From contig NZ_CP107996.1 of the NCBI RefSeq assembly GCF_036088315.1, positions 4,609,501-4,673,500 on the forward strand: a stretch of 64,000 bases of DNA, written 5' to 3'. Origin of the DNA: Streptomyces sp. NBC_00344 (lineage in GTDB: Bacteria; Actinomycetota; Actinomycetes; Streptomycetales; Streptomycetaceae). The notes below the pieces were generated by a model, which worked only from the letters and a program-made list of their open reading frames with translations, was not told where the DNA came from and searched no databases. This document shows positions 1 through 10,571 of the stretch, piece by piece (positions within the stretch are counted from its first letter, which is position 1; each line of letters starts with the position of its first letter). The translations under genes and the position numbers were made by a program.

Positions 1-476
1 CGCCGACGGCGGGCGATCCCCGTTTCACCCGGGTGCCCCTGCTGGCCGACCCGCTCGATGTGGCCCTGCCCGCCGGGCACCGACTTGCTGCCGTGGACGG
101 ACTGCGGCTCGCCGATCTCTCCGCCGAAGCGTGGATCTTCGGGGGCAGCGGGCCCTGGTCGGAAATCACCACAGCCGCCTGTGAGGCGGCCGGTTTCGTC
201 CCCGAGCAGGCGCACAGCGCGGCCGGCTGGACGGCGATCCTGGCGATGGTCGAGGCGGGGATGGGGGTCGCGCTGGTGCCCAGGATGGCCGCGGCGGAGC
301 GCCGTACCGGTGTGGTGACCCGGATTCTCAGCGCCGATCAGCCACAGCGCCATGTGATCGCCGCGGTACGGCGCGGCGCCGAGGACGGTCCTGCGGTGGC
401 CAGGGTGCTCGACGCCCTGCGGGACGCGGCGGACGCCCATGCCGCGGACAGCAGCAGCACTGTTCGCCATAACTGA
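1..476 (+). CDS. LysR-type transcriptional regulator, C-terminal part (5' truncated by window edge)
   Basis: The open frame enters from the left edge (first full codon at base 3) and stops at 474-476. The visible ~157 residues look like the second half of a LysR substrate-binding domain: an LLADPLDVALPAGHRLA stretch, an SEITTAACEAAGF segment and a MVEAGMGVALVP motif, which is the usual effector-domain signature of the family. The helix-turn-helix would lie upstream. It is 59 bases upstream of allantoicase on the same strand, so it may be a neighbouring regulator, but no purine-specific residue can be read from this fragment. Family assignment is good; target and ligand are unknown. Confidence 0.8.
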   Translation, partial: PTAGDPRFTRVPLLADPLDVALPAGHRLAAVDGLRLADLSAEAWIFGGSGPWSEITTAACEAAGFVPEQAHSAAGWTAILAMVEAGMGVALVPRMAAAERRTGVVTRILSADQPQRHVIAAVRRGAEDGPAVARVLDALRDAADAHAADSSSTVRHN

Positions 477-486
477 AAGAATTGTG

Positions 487-498
487 CGAAAACTTTCG
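487..498. promoter_or_regulatory. Short palindrome upstream of allantoicase, possible operator
   Basis: CGAAA-AC-TTTCG sits 38 bases before the allantoicase ATG, in the 59-base gap after the LysR gene, in a locally AT-richer stretch. Purine catabolic genes in streptomycetes are under an IclR-type repressor (AllR), and a CGAAA/TTTCG palindrome would suit such a protein, but that link is inference from position only. Confidence 0.25.
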
Positions 499-535
499 AT
501 AGACGTGACTGGTGTGAGGGAGCGACAGTCTTCTC

Positions 536-1672
536 ATGACCTCACAGCATGCACACGTCGCCCCCGATTTCCAGGACCCGCACGCCAATGACGCCTCCCC
601 CTACGGCGGCGGCGACCCGTACGCCGACTACCGCAGCAGCGGGGAGCACGGCTTCACCGGGCTGGTGGACCTCGCCGACCGCCGGCTCGGCGCCGGTGTC
701 GTCGCGGCCAATGACGAGTTCTTCGCCGAGCGCGAGAACCTGCTGGTCCGCGAGCGGGCGGTCTTCGACCCCGAGCGCTTCGGCCACAAGGGCAAGATCA
801 TGGACGGCTGGGAGACCCGGCGCCGGCGGGGTACCACCGGGGCTCCCTTCCCGGCTCCGGAAGACCATGACTGGGCGCTGGTCCGCCTGGGAGCTGCCGG
901 GGTCATCCGCGGGGTCGTCGTCGACACGGCCCACTTCCGCGGCAACTACCCGCAGCGCATATCGGTCCAGGCCACGGCTGTCGAAGGCTCGCCGAGCCCG
1001 GAGCAGCTGCTTGCCGACGATGTGAAGTGGGAGGAGATCGTCCCGCAGACCCCGGTGCTCGGTCATGCGGCCAACGGCTTCGAGGTCACCACCGGCCGGC
1101 GCTACACCCACGTCCGGCTGTGCCAGCACCCCGACGGCGGCGTGGCCCGCCTCCGGGTCCACGGCGAGGTCGTCCCCGACCCGGCCTGGCTCGAGCTGCT
1201 CTCCACGGTCGATCTGATCTCGGTACTCAACGGAGGTGTGTGCGAGGACGCTTCGGACCGGTTCTACTCGTCGCCGACCCAGATCATCCTGCCCGGCACC
1301 TCCCGCAAGATGGACGACGGCTGGGAGACCCGCCGCGGCCGGGTCCGCGACACCAACGACTGGGTCCGCTTCGGGCTCGCCGCCCAGGGCACCGTGCGCG
1401 CCGTCGAGATCGACACCGCCTACCTCAAGGGCAACGCGGCCGGCTGGATCGCGCTGAGCGGACGGGACGGTGAGACGGGCGAGTGGTTCGAGATCCTGCC
1501 GCGCACCGCGCTGCAGCCCGACACCCTGCACCGTTTCGCGCTCACGACCGCCGCGACGGTGACCCACGTACGTCTGGACACCTTCCCGGACGGCGGTGTG
1601 GCCCGCATGCGCCTGCACGGCACCTTCACCGACGAAGGCCTGACGGAGCTGCGTCGCCGCTACACCGCCTGA
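536..1672 (+). CDS. alc: Allantoicase
   Basis: 378 residues, the usual family length. Allantoicase hydrolyses allantoate to ureidoglycolate and urea in the uric acid/allantoin degradation pathway, in the cytoplasm. The protein is an internal duplication of two jelly-roll halves: MDGWETRRRRG near residue 85 is echoed by MDDGWETRRGR near 258, and VDTAHFRGNYP by IDTAYLKGNAA; each half ends in a THVRL...DGGVARLRVHG-type repeat (near residues 188 and 345). This twofold pattern is diagnostic. The ATG at 536 has only a distant purine-rich AGGGAG, so the start is the annotated-type choice rather than proven. A hairpin at 1736-1759 lies between it and the convergent pepN gene. Confidence 0.93.
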   Translation: MTSQHAHVAPDFQDPHANDASPYGGGDPYADYRSSGEHGFTGLVDLADRRLGAGVVAANDEFFAERENLLVRERAVFDPERFGHKGKIMDGWETRRRRGTTGAPFPAPEDHDWALVRLGAAGVIRGVVVDTAHFRGNYPQRISVQATAVEGSPSPEQLLADDVKWEEIVPQTPVLGHAANGFEVTTGRRYTHVRLCQHPDGGVARLRVHGEVVPDPAWLELLSTVDLISVLNGGVCEDASDRFYSSPTQIILPGTSRKMDDGWETRRGRVRDTNDWVRFGLAAQGTVRAVEIDTAYLKGNAAGWIALSGRDGETGEWFEILPRTALQPDTLHRFALTTAATVTHVRLDTFPDGGVARMRLHGTFTDEGLTELRRRYTA

Positions 1673-1735
1673 CCCGCGCGTCGCAGGGGGCCCCACCCCC
1701 GAGCGCACCGGGCAGAGCGGAAGGGGGCGGGAAGG

Positions 1736-1759
1736 GGGACGGCCCTGCCGGGCCGTCCC
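1736..1759. terminator. Convergent hairpin between alc and pepN
   Basis: A 10-bp perfect stem (1736-1745 with 1750-1759) and TGCC loop lie in the 102-base gap between two genes that end facing each other. No T tract, as is normal for high-GC actinobacterial terminators; it could serve both strands. Confidence 0.55.
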
Positions 1760-1774
1760 GCCCGCCCACCGCAC

Positions 1775-4351
1775 CTACACGCGCGCGGCAGCCGCGTCAG
1801 CGGCCTGGGCGCGCAGCGCCCGCTCCACACCCGCCCGCGACTCCGACATCAGCCGGCGCAGCGCCGCGCTCGGCGCCGCCGACGCCAGCCACGCGTCCGT
1901 CGCGTCCAGCGTCTCCTGGGACACCTGCAACGACGGGTACAGCCCGACCGCCACCTGCTGAGCCATCTCATGGCTGCGCGAGTCCCAGACGTCCTTCACC
2001 GCGGCGAAGAACTTCTCCGTGTACGGGGCGAGCAGCTCCTGCTGGTCGGTCTGGATGAAGCCCCCGATCACCGCTTCCTGGACGGCGTTGGGCAGCTTGT
2101 CGGACTCGACGACCGACTCCCAGGCCTCCGCCTTGGCGCTCTCGACCGGACGCGCCGCACGCGCACTCGCCGCGTGACGTTCACCGGCCGAGGTCCTGTC
2201 CCGTTCCAGCTCGCCGGCGATCTCCTCCTCGTCGAAACGGCCGACGGCGGCGAGGCGGTGCACGAACGCCCAGCGCAGTTCGGTGTCGACGGCCAGGCCC
2301 TCGATCGTCTCGGTGCCTTCGAGCAGCGCGTTGAGCAGGTCCAGCTGGATCGGCGTACGCGCCGTCGCGGCGAAGGCACGGGCCCAGGCCAGCTGATGGT
2401 CGCTGCCCGCTTCGGCGGCCCGCAGATGTGCCAGCGTGGCGTCGGTCCACTGGGTCAGACCCCGCTCACGCCAGGCGGGGTCCGCGTACAGGTCGAGCGC
2501 CAGCTTCACCTGACGGTGCAGCGACTGGACGACACCGATGTCCGACTCCTTGGCGATACCGGAGAGCACCAGCGCCAGATAGTCCCGGGTGGCCAGCTCG
2601 CCGTCGCGGGTCATGTCCCAGGCGGACGCCCAGGACAGGGCGCGGGGCAACGACTCGGCGAAGTCGCCCAGGTGCTCGGTGACGACCCGCAAGGACTCCT
2701 CGTCCAGACGCACCTTGGCGTAGGACAGGTCGTCGTCGTTGAGCAGGATCACCGCGGGGCGCGGGGTGTTCTGGGGGAACGGCACATCGGTGCGTTCGCC
2801 GTCGACGTCGAGTTCGATCCGGCTGGTGCGCACGAGCTTGCCGTCGTCGTCCAGGGCGTAGCAGCCGATGGCGATGCGGTGCGGGCGCAGCGTCGGCTCG
2901 CCCTTGGCGCCCGCGGGCAGTGCCGGTGCCTCCTGCCGCACGGCGAAGGAGGTGACGTGTCCCGCGTCGTCGACCTCGATCTCCGGGCGGAGGATGTTGA
3001 TGCCCGCGGTCTCCAGCCACGCCTTCGACCAGGCCTTGAGGTCACGGCCCGAGGTCTCCTCCAGCGCACCGAGAAGGTCGGAGAGGCGGGTGTTGCCGAA
3101 GGCGTGCTGCTTGAAGTACGCCTGCACGCCCCGGAAGAACTCGTCCATCCCGACGTAGGCGACCAGCTGCTTCAGCACCGACGCGCCCTTGGCGTAGGTG
3201 ATGCCGTCGAAGTTGACCAGGACGTCGTCCAGGTCGTTGATCTCGGCCATGATCGGATGGGTGGAGGGCAGCTGGTCCTGGCGGTAGGCCCAGGTCTTCA
3301 TGGAGTTGGCGAACGTCGTCCAGGACTGCGGCCACTTGGAACCCGCCGCGTACGCCTGGCAGGCGATCGAGGTGTAGGTGGCGAACGACTCGTTCAGCCA
3401 GAGGTCGTTCCACCACTCCATGGTGACCAGGTCGCCGAACCACATGTGCGCGAGCTCATGGAGGATCGTCTCGGCACGCGCCTCGTAGGCGGCGTCGGTG
3501 ACCTTGGACCGGAACACGTACTGGTCGCGGATGGTCACGGCGCCCGCGTTCTCCATGGCCCCGGCGTTGAACTCCGGCACGAAGAGCTGGTCGTACTTGG
3601 CGAAGGGGTAGTCGTAGTCGAACTTCTCCTGGAACCAGACGAAGCCCTGCCGGGTCACATCGAAGATCGCATCCGAGTCGAGGTACTCGGCCAGCGACGG
3701 ACGGCAGTAGATGCCGAGCGGTACCGACGTGCCGTCCTTCTCGTAGGTGCTGTGCACCGAGTGGTACGGACCGGCGATGAGCGCCGTGATGTACGTCGAG
3801 ATCCGCGGTGTCGGCTCGAAGTGCCAGACATGGTCACGGGGCTCGGGCGCGGGCGAGTTGGAGATCACGGTCCAGCCCTCCGGAGCCTTCACGGTGAACC
3901 GGAAGGTCGCCTTGAGGTCGGGCTGCTCGAAGCTGGCGAAGACCCGGCGCGCGTCGGGGACCTCGAACTGGGTGTAGAGGTACGCCTGGTCGTCGACCGG
4001 GTCGACGAAGCGGTGCAGGCCCTCACCGGTGTTGGTGTACGCGCAGTCGGCGACCACCCGCAGCTCGTTGTCCCCGGCGAGCAGCCCGGACAGGGCGATC
4101 CGGGAGTCCTTGAAGAGTGCGGAGGCCTCCAGCGGCTCGCCGTTGAGAACCACCTCGTGCACGGTGGGCGCGACCAGGTCGATGAAGGTCTCGGCCCCGG
4201 CGTCCGCGGATGCGAAGCGCACGGTCGTCACGGACCGGTAGGTGCCGCCCTCCTGCGCTCCGCTCAGATCGAGATCGATCTCGTAGGCGTCCACGGTGAG
4301 CAGGCGCGCCCGCTCCTGCGCCTCTTCGCGGGTCAGATTCGTGCCAGGCAC
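1775..4351 (-). CDS. pepN: Aminopeptidase N (M1 zinc metallopeptidase), copy 1
   Basis: 858 residues starting at GTG 4351 with a GAGGAG ribosome site about 8 bases upstream. M1 enzymes remove N-terminal residues from peptides in the cytosol. Visible M1 hallmarks: the exopeptidase motif GAMEN (264-268), zinc ligands HELAH (298-302) with the third ligand Glu321 in the NES after 18 residues, and a long C-terminal ERAP-type helical domain. No signal peptide. Its start faces a small membrane protein gene across a 320-base gap. A second gene of nearly identical length (13863-16436) encodes a clear paralogue with the same motifs, so the cell carries two M1 enzymes close together. Confidence 0.95.
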   Translation of the reverse strand: MPGTNLTREEAQERARLLTVDAYEIDLDLSGAQEGGTYRSVTTVRFASADAGAETFIDLVAPTVHEVVLNGEPLEASALFKDSRIALSGLLAGDNELRVVADCAYTNTGEGLHRFVDPVDDQAYLYTQFEVPDARRVFASFEQPDLKATFRFTVKAPEGWTVISNSPAPEPRDHVWHFEPTPRISTYITALIAGPYHSVHSTYEKDGTSVPLGIYCRPSLAEYLDSDAIFDVTRQGFVWFQEKFDYDYPFAKYDQLFVPEFNAGAMENAGAVTIRDQYVFRSKVTDAAYEARAETILHELAHMWFGDLVTMEWWNDLWLNESFATYTSIACQAYAAGSKWPQSWTTFANSMKTWAYRQDQLPSTHPIMAEINDLDDVLVNFDGITYAKGASVLKQLVAYVGMDEFFRGVQAYFKQHAFGNTRLSDLLGALEETSGRDLKAWSKAWLETAGINILRPEIEVDDAGHVTSFAVRQEAPALPAGAKGEPTLRPHRIAIGCYALDDDGKLVRTSRIELDVDGERTDVPFPQNTPRPAVILLNDDDLSYAKVRLDEESLRVVTEHLGDFAESLPRALSWASAWDMTRDGELATRDYLALVLSGIAKESDIGVVQSLHRQVKLALDLYADPAWRERGLTQWTDATLAHLRAAEAGSDHQLAWARAFAATARTPIQLDLLNALLEGTETIEGLAVDTELRWAFVHRLAAVGRFDEEEIAGELERDRTSAGERHAASARAARPVESAKAEAWESVVESDKLPNAVQEAVIGGFIQTDQQELLAPYTEKFFAAVKDVWDSRSHEMAQQVAVGLYPSLQVSQETLDATDAWLASAAPSAALRRLMSESRAGVERALRAQAADAAAARV

Positions 4352-4671
4352 CTTGGGATCTCCTCGGTATGTGGATGGGGCGGCCCGGCGCGCCTCGACG
4401 GGGCCGACGGGCGGGCGTATCCGGTCATCCTTCCACGCCGCGGTGGGGCGCAGCAGGCGAGTGCGGGGGCCGGCCGTCCAGCGGTCCGTCCGGCCGCCCG
4501 GCAGGCCGTTTCATCCGGGCAGCGGCCCCGGCGCAAGGTGCTCCGGGAGCGGGGCGGCCGTGGGGGACCCTTCAACATTCCATTCTTGACAGGTTGGAGT
4601 CGCACCTTCTATGTTTGACATGTCGGGGGAGGAACCCGGCGGAGAACGTCAGCGACTGATGGGGGCTCAAA
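4352..4671. other. Divergent intergenic region upstream of pepN and the 4672 membrane gene
   Basis: About 320 bases without a convincing gene. The left part is very GC-rich. The right end is AT-richer and holds a good promoter for the rightward gene (separate entry). Short frames here are antisense or out-of-phase shadows with no conserved look. Confidence 0.6.
4586..4615 (+). promoter_or_regulatory. Housekeeping-type promoter for the 4672 gene
   Basis: TTGACA (4586-4591), an 18-base spacer and TATGTT (4610-4615) match the HrdB/sigma-70 consensus closely. It lies 57 bases before the ATG at 4672 in an unusually AT-rich pocket. Confidence 0.6.
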
Positions 4672-5223
4672 ATGAACTACCTGCGCGGTTTCGTTCCGTG
4701 GATCGCCTTCGCCGTTGTCTCGTCGGCCGGCTGGCAGTGGGGTGCGTCGGCCGCGCTGGTGATCGGCGGGTGGCTCCTCGTCAGGGACCGCCAGGCCGGT
4801 GAGGAGGCCGGTGCGAAGATCCTGGAGATCAGTACCGTGGTGTTCTTCGCACTGCTCACCGCGTTCGCCTTCGCCCGCCCGGACAGCGGTCTTCAGCACT
4901 GGAGCGGCGCGCTTTCGCTGGGCTGGCTGGGGCTGACGGCCTGGGCGACGCTGGCCGCCGGCCGCCCCTTCACCACGGGGATCGCCCGGAAGCAGGCGCC
5001 GAGCGAGGTGTGGCACACCCCGCTCTTCCGCCGGATCAACGTGGTGATCACCGCCTTCTGGGCGGCGTCCTTCACGCTCACCGCCGGGGCGGTGACCGCC
5101 ATCAGCTCCGCAGGTTTCGGCAGCACGGTCTCCACCCTCGCGCAGATCGCGGGCTTCGTGGTCGCGGCGGTCTTCACCGCCCGCTATCCGGCGCGCGCCG
5201 CCGCCCGCTCGGTCCATGCCTGA
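4672..5223 (+). CDS. Small multi-pass membrane protein of unknown function
   Basis: 183 residues with about six hydrophobic stretches (roughly 5-20, 24-38, 50-68, 75-92, 120-143 and 153-170), so a polytopic inner membrane protein. I do not recognise a named family. There is a short basic cytoplasmic-looking loop around residues 100-118 and a basic tail (ARYPARAAARS). ATG 4672 is preceded by GGGGG at 6 bases. It has its own TTGACA/TATGTT promoter and is closed by the strong hairpin at 5256-5306, so it is probably monocistronic. Confidence 0.75.
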   Translation: MNYLRGFVPWIAFAVVSSAGWQWGASAALVIGGWLLVRDRQAGEEAGAKILEISTVVFFALLTAFAFARPDSGLQHWSGALSLGWLGLTAWATLAAGRPFTTGIARKQAPSEVWHTPLFRRINVVITAFWAASFTLTAGAVTAISSAGFGSTVSTLAQIAGFVVAAVFTARYPARAAARSVHA

Positions 5224-5251
5224 GCATGCAGGCGCGGCAGCGGGAGACCGG

Positions 5252-5312
5252 CCGCATCACTGCCGCAGCGACCTGTCCGTACCGGACAGGTCGCTGCGGC
5301 AGTGATATGCGG
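5252..5312. terminator. Very long perfect hairpin, bidirectional terminator
   Basis: A 24-bp perfect stem (5256-5279 with 5283-5306) closes on a 3-base TAC loop, and after a 2-base bulge four more pairs form (5252-5255 with 5309-5312). It lies between the converging 4672 gene and asd. No T tract. Confidence 0.8.
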
Positions 5313-5347
5313 TGGTGTTCCGCGGGGCGGGTGCATCCACCCCGGGA

Positions 5348-6547
<1,200 letters not shown>

Positions 6548-6581
6548 TCACTCACACCGTTCTGTGCCGCGCTTCACACGG

Positions 6582-9500
6582 TTACGGAGTGACCTTCGCG
6601 ATCTGGACGCTGCCCGTGCCGGCGACCGTGCCGCGGTTGTTCAGCAGCTGCACCTCACCGAAGAACTGCCGTCCTTCGGGGGCCGCGCTGCCGGCCACCA
6701 CATTTGCGCTGACCTGGGCCGAAGCCCCGTTGGCCAGCTTCACGGCCTTCGCGTCGTCCACCTGGACCGAGCCGAGCGACGGCGCGTAGTAGACGTCGCG
6801 GTAGTTGTACGCCGTAGATCCGGAAGGCACCGAGTAGGCGTCGACCCAGATGGTGTACGTGCCGGCGGCCGGATTGAGCAGGCTGACCGACTCCTCCGAA
6901 TCGCCGTCCGCGGACTGCCCGACCTGCACGCCGTCCCTGAGGACCGTCAGGTCCAGGTCCGCCGAGGTGTCGGAGACCCCGCCGATGGCGGCGTCCAGAC
7001 GCTCCACACCGGCGCCGATGGTGACCGTGGTGATCTGCCGATCGCCCTGCTTGATCGTCGGCTTGGTGACGACGGCGGAGCCGAGTGAGCCGCCCTTCAG
7101 CTTGCCGTCGATGGCGGCGAAGCCGTTGGTGATCTTCCACTGCACCGGGGCCGGGGTACCGGTCTTCGCCTCGGGGACGACCTGCACCGCAGGGTCGAAG
7201 GAGGCGCCGAGCAGCTCGACATCCAGCTTGTACGGGTTGTCGAGGTACGACGACGTACGGCGCGACTCGACCTCGATCTCCCAGACGCCGGCCTGCGGGT
7301 CCGGGTAGGAGCGCATGTCCGGCCGGCAGGTGTTGGCCGGGTTGTCGTAGTTCGGGTAGCAGCTCGGAGTCGACGTGTCGTCGACAGCGACACCGTAGGG
7401 GTGGATGGAGATGAACCGGGTCTGGCTGCCCGAGCGGAGTGCGCTCATAGCGACCTGAAGGCTCTTGGCGCCCTCCGGCACCGTCACGAAGTAGGACCTG
7501 GTGCTGTTGCGCTGCACCGAGCCGGACGCCTTGAAGGCGTATGAGGGCTTGGCCAGCGGGGTGGAGACGATCACCGTGGCGAGGATCTGCTGGTCCACGC
7601 CCACCGTGCGGGGGTCGTTGACCTCCAGGATCGCGCTGTGCACGCCCGCCGACCGAGGCTGCGCCCGGACCTTGACGGTGACCGGCTCGCCCAGCGGCAG
7701 CGCGACGCTGCCGGAGCCGAGCAGTGAGTAGGTGCCGTCGTTGTTCTTGATCGACAACTTGTGCTTGACCGCGCGGTCAGGACCCGTGGTCCGGGTGATC
7801 GTGACGGTGTACGTCTTCTTCTTCCCGGCCTGCAGGCCGCCCTCGCGGTCGTAGATGCCGGTGCCGAAGCCCGGCGTCTTGAGCGCGTCGTCGATCGCGG
7901 TGTCGACCGGGGCCTTGACGCTGTACTCATGCGCGGTCGCGCCCGCCTTGATCGCGTCCCAGGCGCCCAGGACGTTGATCAGGCCGGCACCCTCGGCGTA
8001 CGCCTGGACGCCCTTGATGTGCGTGGCGGTCGAGGTCAGCGCGGTACGCAGATCGGCCGGCGGCAGGTCGATGTGCTTCTGCTTGGCCGCCGAGAGCAGC
8101 AGCGCCGCAGCGCCCGCTGCCTGCGGAGAGGCCATCGATGTGCCCTGGAGCATGGAGTAACCGGCGGGCAGCGAGTAGCCCGACTCCTTGACCGGGGCGC
8201 CGGGAAGCCAGGTCTGCGTGGAGTTGACGGAGGCGCCGGGCGCGGAGAGCGTCGGGGTGAAACCGCCGTCCTCACGCGGACCGCGGGAGGAGAACGGCAG
8301 CATGTCGTACTTCTTCGTCACCCCCGAGCCGTAGTTGGACGCCCAGGTCTCCTGCGAGATGGTGGCGCCGACCGAGATGACGTGGTCGGCGAGGCCGGGG
8401 TCCCCGATGGTGTTGACGCCGGGGCCCTCGTTGCCGGCCGAGATGACCAGCTGGACACCGTAGGTGTCGATGAGCCGCTTGTAGAGCTCGGAGCGGGCGT
8501 TGTTGCCGTCGTTGAGCGCCGGCAGGCCGCCGATCGACATGTTGACGATGTCCACACCGCGGTTCACGACGAGGTCCATCATGCCCTCGGTGAGCGCCAC
8601 GTTGGTGCAGCCGCCGCTCCAGGTGCAGGCACGCGACGAGACGATCTTCGCGCCGGGCGCCGCTCCGCTCATCCGGCCGCCGAACAGGCCGTTGGCGGCG
8701 GTGATGCCCGCGACGTGGGTGCCGTGCTCGGACTCGATGACGCCGATGTTGACGTAGTCGGATGTGCTGCCCGCGGCGTCGTACACGACGTTCTTGCGGA
8801 TCTCCACCACGAACGGGATGCGCTCGACGACCTGGGTCGCCGGGTTGTCCTTGCCGAAGTAGCCGATCTGGAACTTGTCCTTGTACGGCTTCATGGGGGT
8901 GTCGTCGGTGAAGTCCCCGTTGTTGTTCAGGTCGACCCGAACGGTTCCGGCGACCGGGTCGTACAGCACACCCCACTCGTCGGTGGTGTCGCCGTCCCGG
9001 TTCAGGTCGCCCTTGGCGTCGCCGCCCGCGGTGACCGCCTCACGGAAGATGCTGACGTCGTACGAGCCGGCCGGAGCCGTCCAGCTCCGGCCGCTGTAGG
9101 TGAACGACGGCCCGCTGACCGCGCTGTTCATCCGGCGCCAGGTCAGGTCGCCGTCCGCGACCGGGTCCGTGGACGTCACCCAGTCGACGATCTTGCGCTC
9201 GCCGGTGGTGGTCTTCTTCAGCGCGGGGTGGCCCAGGTCCACACCGGCGTCCAGTACGCCGATGGTCACGCCGCGGCCGTCCGCCGTGGGGTGCTGCTTC
9301 ACGAAGTCCACCGCGCCCGTCTCGAAGGACGGGTTGTAGGGGTTCTTCGCGGGTGTGTTCTTGTCCGGTGCCCGGTACTCACCCGATGCGGTCGGGCGGA
9401 CGTTCGCGCTCCTGACCGTGTCGCCCTGCGGCGTCGGGTCGTCCAGCTTGATCTCCTGCTTGAGATCGATCCCGTGGACCGAGGAGAGCTTCTCCGCCGC

Positions 9501-9893
9501 CTTGATGGCCGAATCGGCCCGGGGGGTCGGCAGCGTGGCCCTGACATAGCCGAGCTTGTCGTCGGTCTTGCCGACGAGTGCGCCGGACACGGCGTCGAAC
9601 TGCCTGCGCACCTGCTCGGTCGCGCCCGGTGCGGTGGCGACCATGACCGTGACGGTCTTGGCGCCCTGTGCCTCGGCCCGGTCGAGCAACTGCGCGTCGG
9701 ACGAGCCGAGTTTGTCCGCCGGGGACCTGGCGGCCTTCACTCCGGACGGCGCGGGATCGTCCGCACCTGTGGTGGCAACGGCGGGGGCCACGCCGGCGGC
9801 GGCGAGCGCGAGCACCACGCCCGCGGCGGCCGCGATACGGGACGTGCGTCTCGCCCGGGTTATGGAGCTGGGGAATTCGAGGGTCATCAGCAT
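6582..9893 (-). CDS. Secreted S8 family serine peptidase (subtilase)
   Basis: About 1103 residues. An N-terminal signal peptide is clear: basic RARRTSR, a hydrophobic AAAAGVVLALAAAG core and an APAVA cleavage-type end near residue 40. The catalytic triad reads Asp215 (VLDAGVD), His390 (HGTHVAG) and Ser586 (GTSMASP), with oxyanion Asn488 (SAGNEG). The gap between Asp and His is very long (175 residues) and contains two Asp/Asn-rich, calcium-loop-like motifs (DLNRDGD and DLNNNGD). About 500 residues follow the catalytic domain, with Ser/Thr-rich beta-type repeats. A second ATG at 9887 has AGGG six bases upstream and is the likelier start. Probably an extracellular protease; substrate unknown. 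Confidence 0.92.
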   Translation of the reverse strand: MLMTLEFPSSITRARRTSRIAAAAGVVLALAAAGVAPAVATTGADDPAPSGVKAARSPADKLGSSDAQLLDRAEAQGAKTVTVMVATAPGATEQVRRQFDAVSGALVGKTDDKLGYVRATLPTPRADSAIKAAEKLSSVHGIDLKQEIKLDDPTPQGDTVRSANVRPTASGEYRAPDKNTPAKNPYNPSFETGAVDFVKQHPTADGRGVTIGVLDAGVDLGHPALKKTTTGERKIVDWVTSTDPVADGDLTWRRMNSAVSGPSFTYSGRSWTAPAGSYDVSIFREAVTAGGDAKGDLNRDGDTTDEWGVLYDPVAGTVRVDLNNNGDFTDDTPMKPYKDKFQIGYFGKDNPATQVVERIPFVVEIRKNVVYDAAGSTSDYVNIGVIESEHGTHVAGITAANGLFGGRMSGAAPGAKIVSSRACTWSGGCTNVALTEGMMDLVVNRGVDIVNMSIGGLPALNDGNNARSELYKRLIDTYGVQLVISAGNEGPGVNTIGDPGLADHVISVGATISQETWASNYGSGVTKKYDMLPFSSRGPREDGGFTPTLSAPGASVNSTQTWLPGAPVKESGYSLPAGYSMLQGTSMASPQAAGAAALLLSAAKQKHIDLPPADLRTALTSTATHIKGVQAYAEGAGLINVLGAWDAIKAGATAHEYSVKAPVDTAIDDALKTPGFGTGIYDREGGLQAGKKKTYTVTITRTTGPDRAVKHKLSIKNNDGTYSLLGSGSVALPLGEPVTVKVRAQPRSAGVHSAILEVNDPRTVGVDQQILATVIVSTPLAKPSYAFKASGSVQRNSTRSYFVTVPEGAKSLQVAMSALRSGSQTRFISIHPYGVAVDDTSTPSCYPNYDNPANTCRPDMRSYPDPQAGVWEIEVESRRTSSYLDNPYKLDVELLGASFDPAVQVVPEAKTGTPAPVQWKITNGFAAIDGKLKGGSLGSAVVTKPTIKQGDRQITTVTIGAGVERLDAAIGGVSDTSADLDLTVLRDGVQVGQSADGDSEESVSLLNPAAGTYTIWVDAYSVPSGSTAYNYRDVYYAPSLGSVQVDDAKAVKLANGASAQVSANVVAGSAAPEGRQFFGEVQLLNNRGTVAGTGSVQIAKVTP

Positions 9894-10112
9894 CCCTGGA
9901 TGTGAAAGAGGGTCCGGAATTCGGTGTCCGGTGACCGGTTAGCTTTACGTAAGTGACAGCTGTTTGGGGAGAGATGTCCGAGGCGTGATGAGTTCATGGC
10001 GGACTTCCGCCATACGCCACTGCGGACATAGCGGCTCCTAGCGGGTCATAGGTGTTCCTCCTCCCGGGCGCCGTCCGGTGGTCCCCCGAGAGGCAGCCCG
10101 TAGCCTCACGCA

Positions 10113-10571
10113 ATGAACAAGGAGCTCAGGGTGGCCGCGTACGCCATCTGCGTACGCGATGAACGGATCCTGCTGGCCCGCTGGGTGGCGCGCGACGGAG
10201 TCAAGCGCTGGACCCTGCCGGGCGGTGGAATGGATCACGGCGAGGACCCGCTCGACACGGTCGTCCGGGAGGTCGCGGAGGAGACCGGATACAGCTGCGA
10301 ACCGGTGTGCCTGCTCGGCCTCGACTCGATCACCCGCCGCTATCCGCGCAAACTGGGAACGTTCGCTGACTTCCACGGCCTGCGCATCGTGTACGAAGGC
10401 CGGATCACCGGCGGCGAACTGCGCCCCGAAATCGGCGGCTCCACCGATCTGGCGGCCTGGCACCACCTCGACGAGGTCGGGACACTCGACCGTGTCGACC
10501 TCGTCGACGCCGGACTTGAGCTGTGGCGGGAGCGGCCACCGCTGGGACGGGCCGGCTACCCCGGACGGTGA
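10113..10571 (+). CDS. NUDIX hydrolase
   Basis: 152 residues. The Nudix box GX5EX7REUXEEXGU is complete: GGGMDHGEDPL followed by REVAEETGY (about residues 36-58). Such proteins hydrolyse nucleoside diphosphates linked to another group, using the box glutamates to bind magnesium; the substrate cannot be read here. It opens MNKELRVAAYAICVRDERILLARW, typical of small ADP-ribose/MutT-like members. The ribosome site is weak. The last seven codons, including the stop, are exactly duplicated downstream (10551-10592). Confidence 0.88.
   Translation: MNKELRVAAYAICVRDERILLARWVARDGVKRWTLPGGGMDHGEDPLDTVVREVAEETGYSCEPVCLLGLDSITRRYPRKLGTFADFHGLRIVYEGRITGGELRPEIGGSTDLAAWHHLDEVGTLDRVDLVDAGLELWRERPPLGRAGYPGR

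Noticed and set aside
1970..4618. Long rightward frame (882 codons) opposite pepN copy 1
   Set aside because: Antisense shadow of a clear M1 aminopeptidase; low-complexity Val/Gly/Arg composition with no motif.
7761..9905. Long rightward frame opposite the subtilase
   Set aside because: Shadow of the protease gene caused by high GC; composition is non-protein-like.
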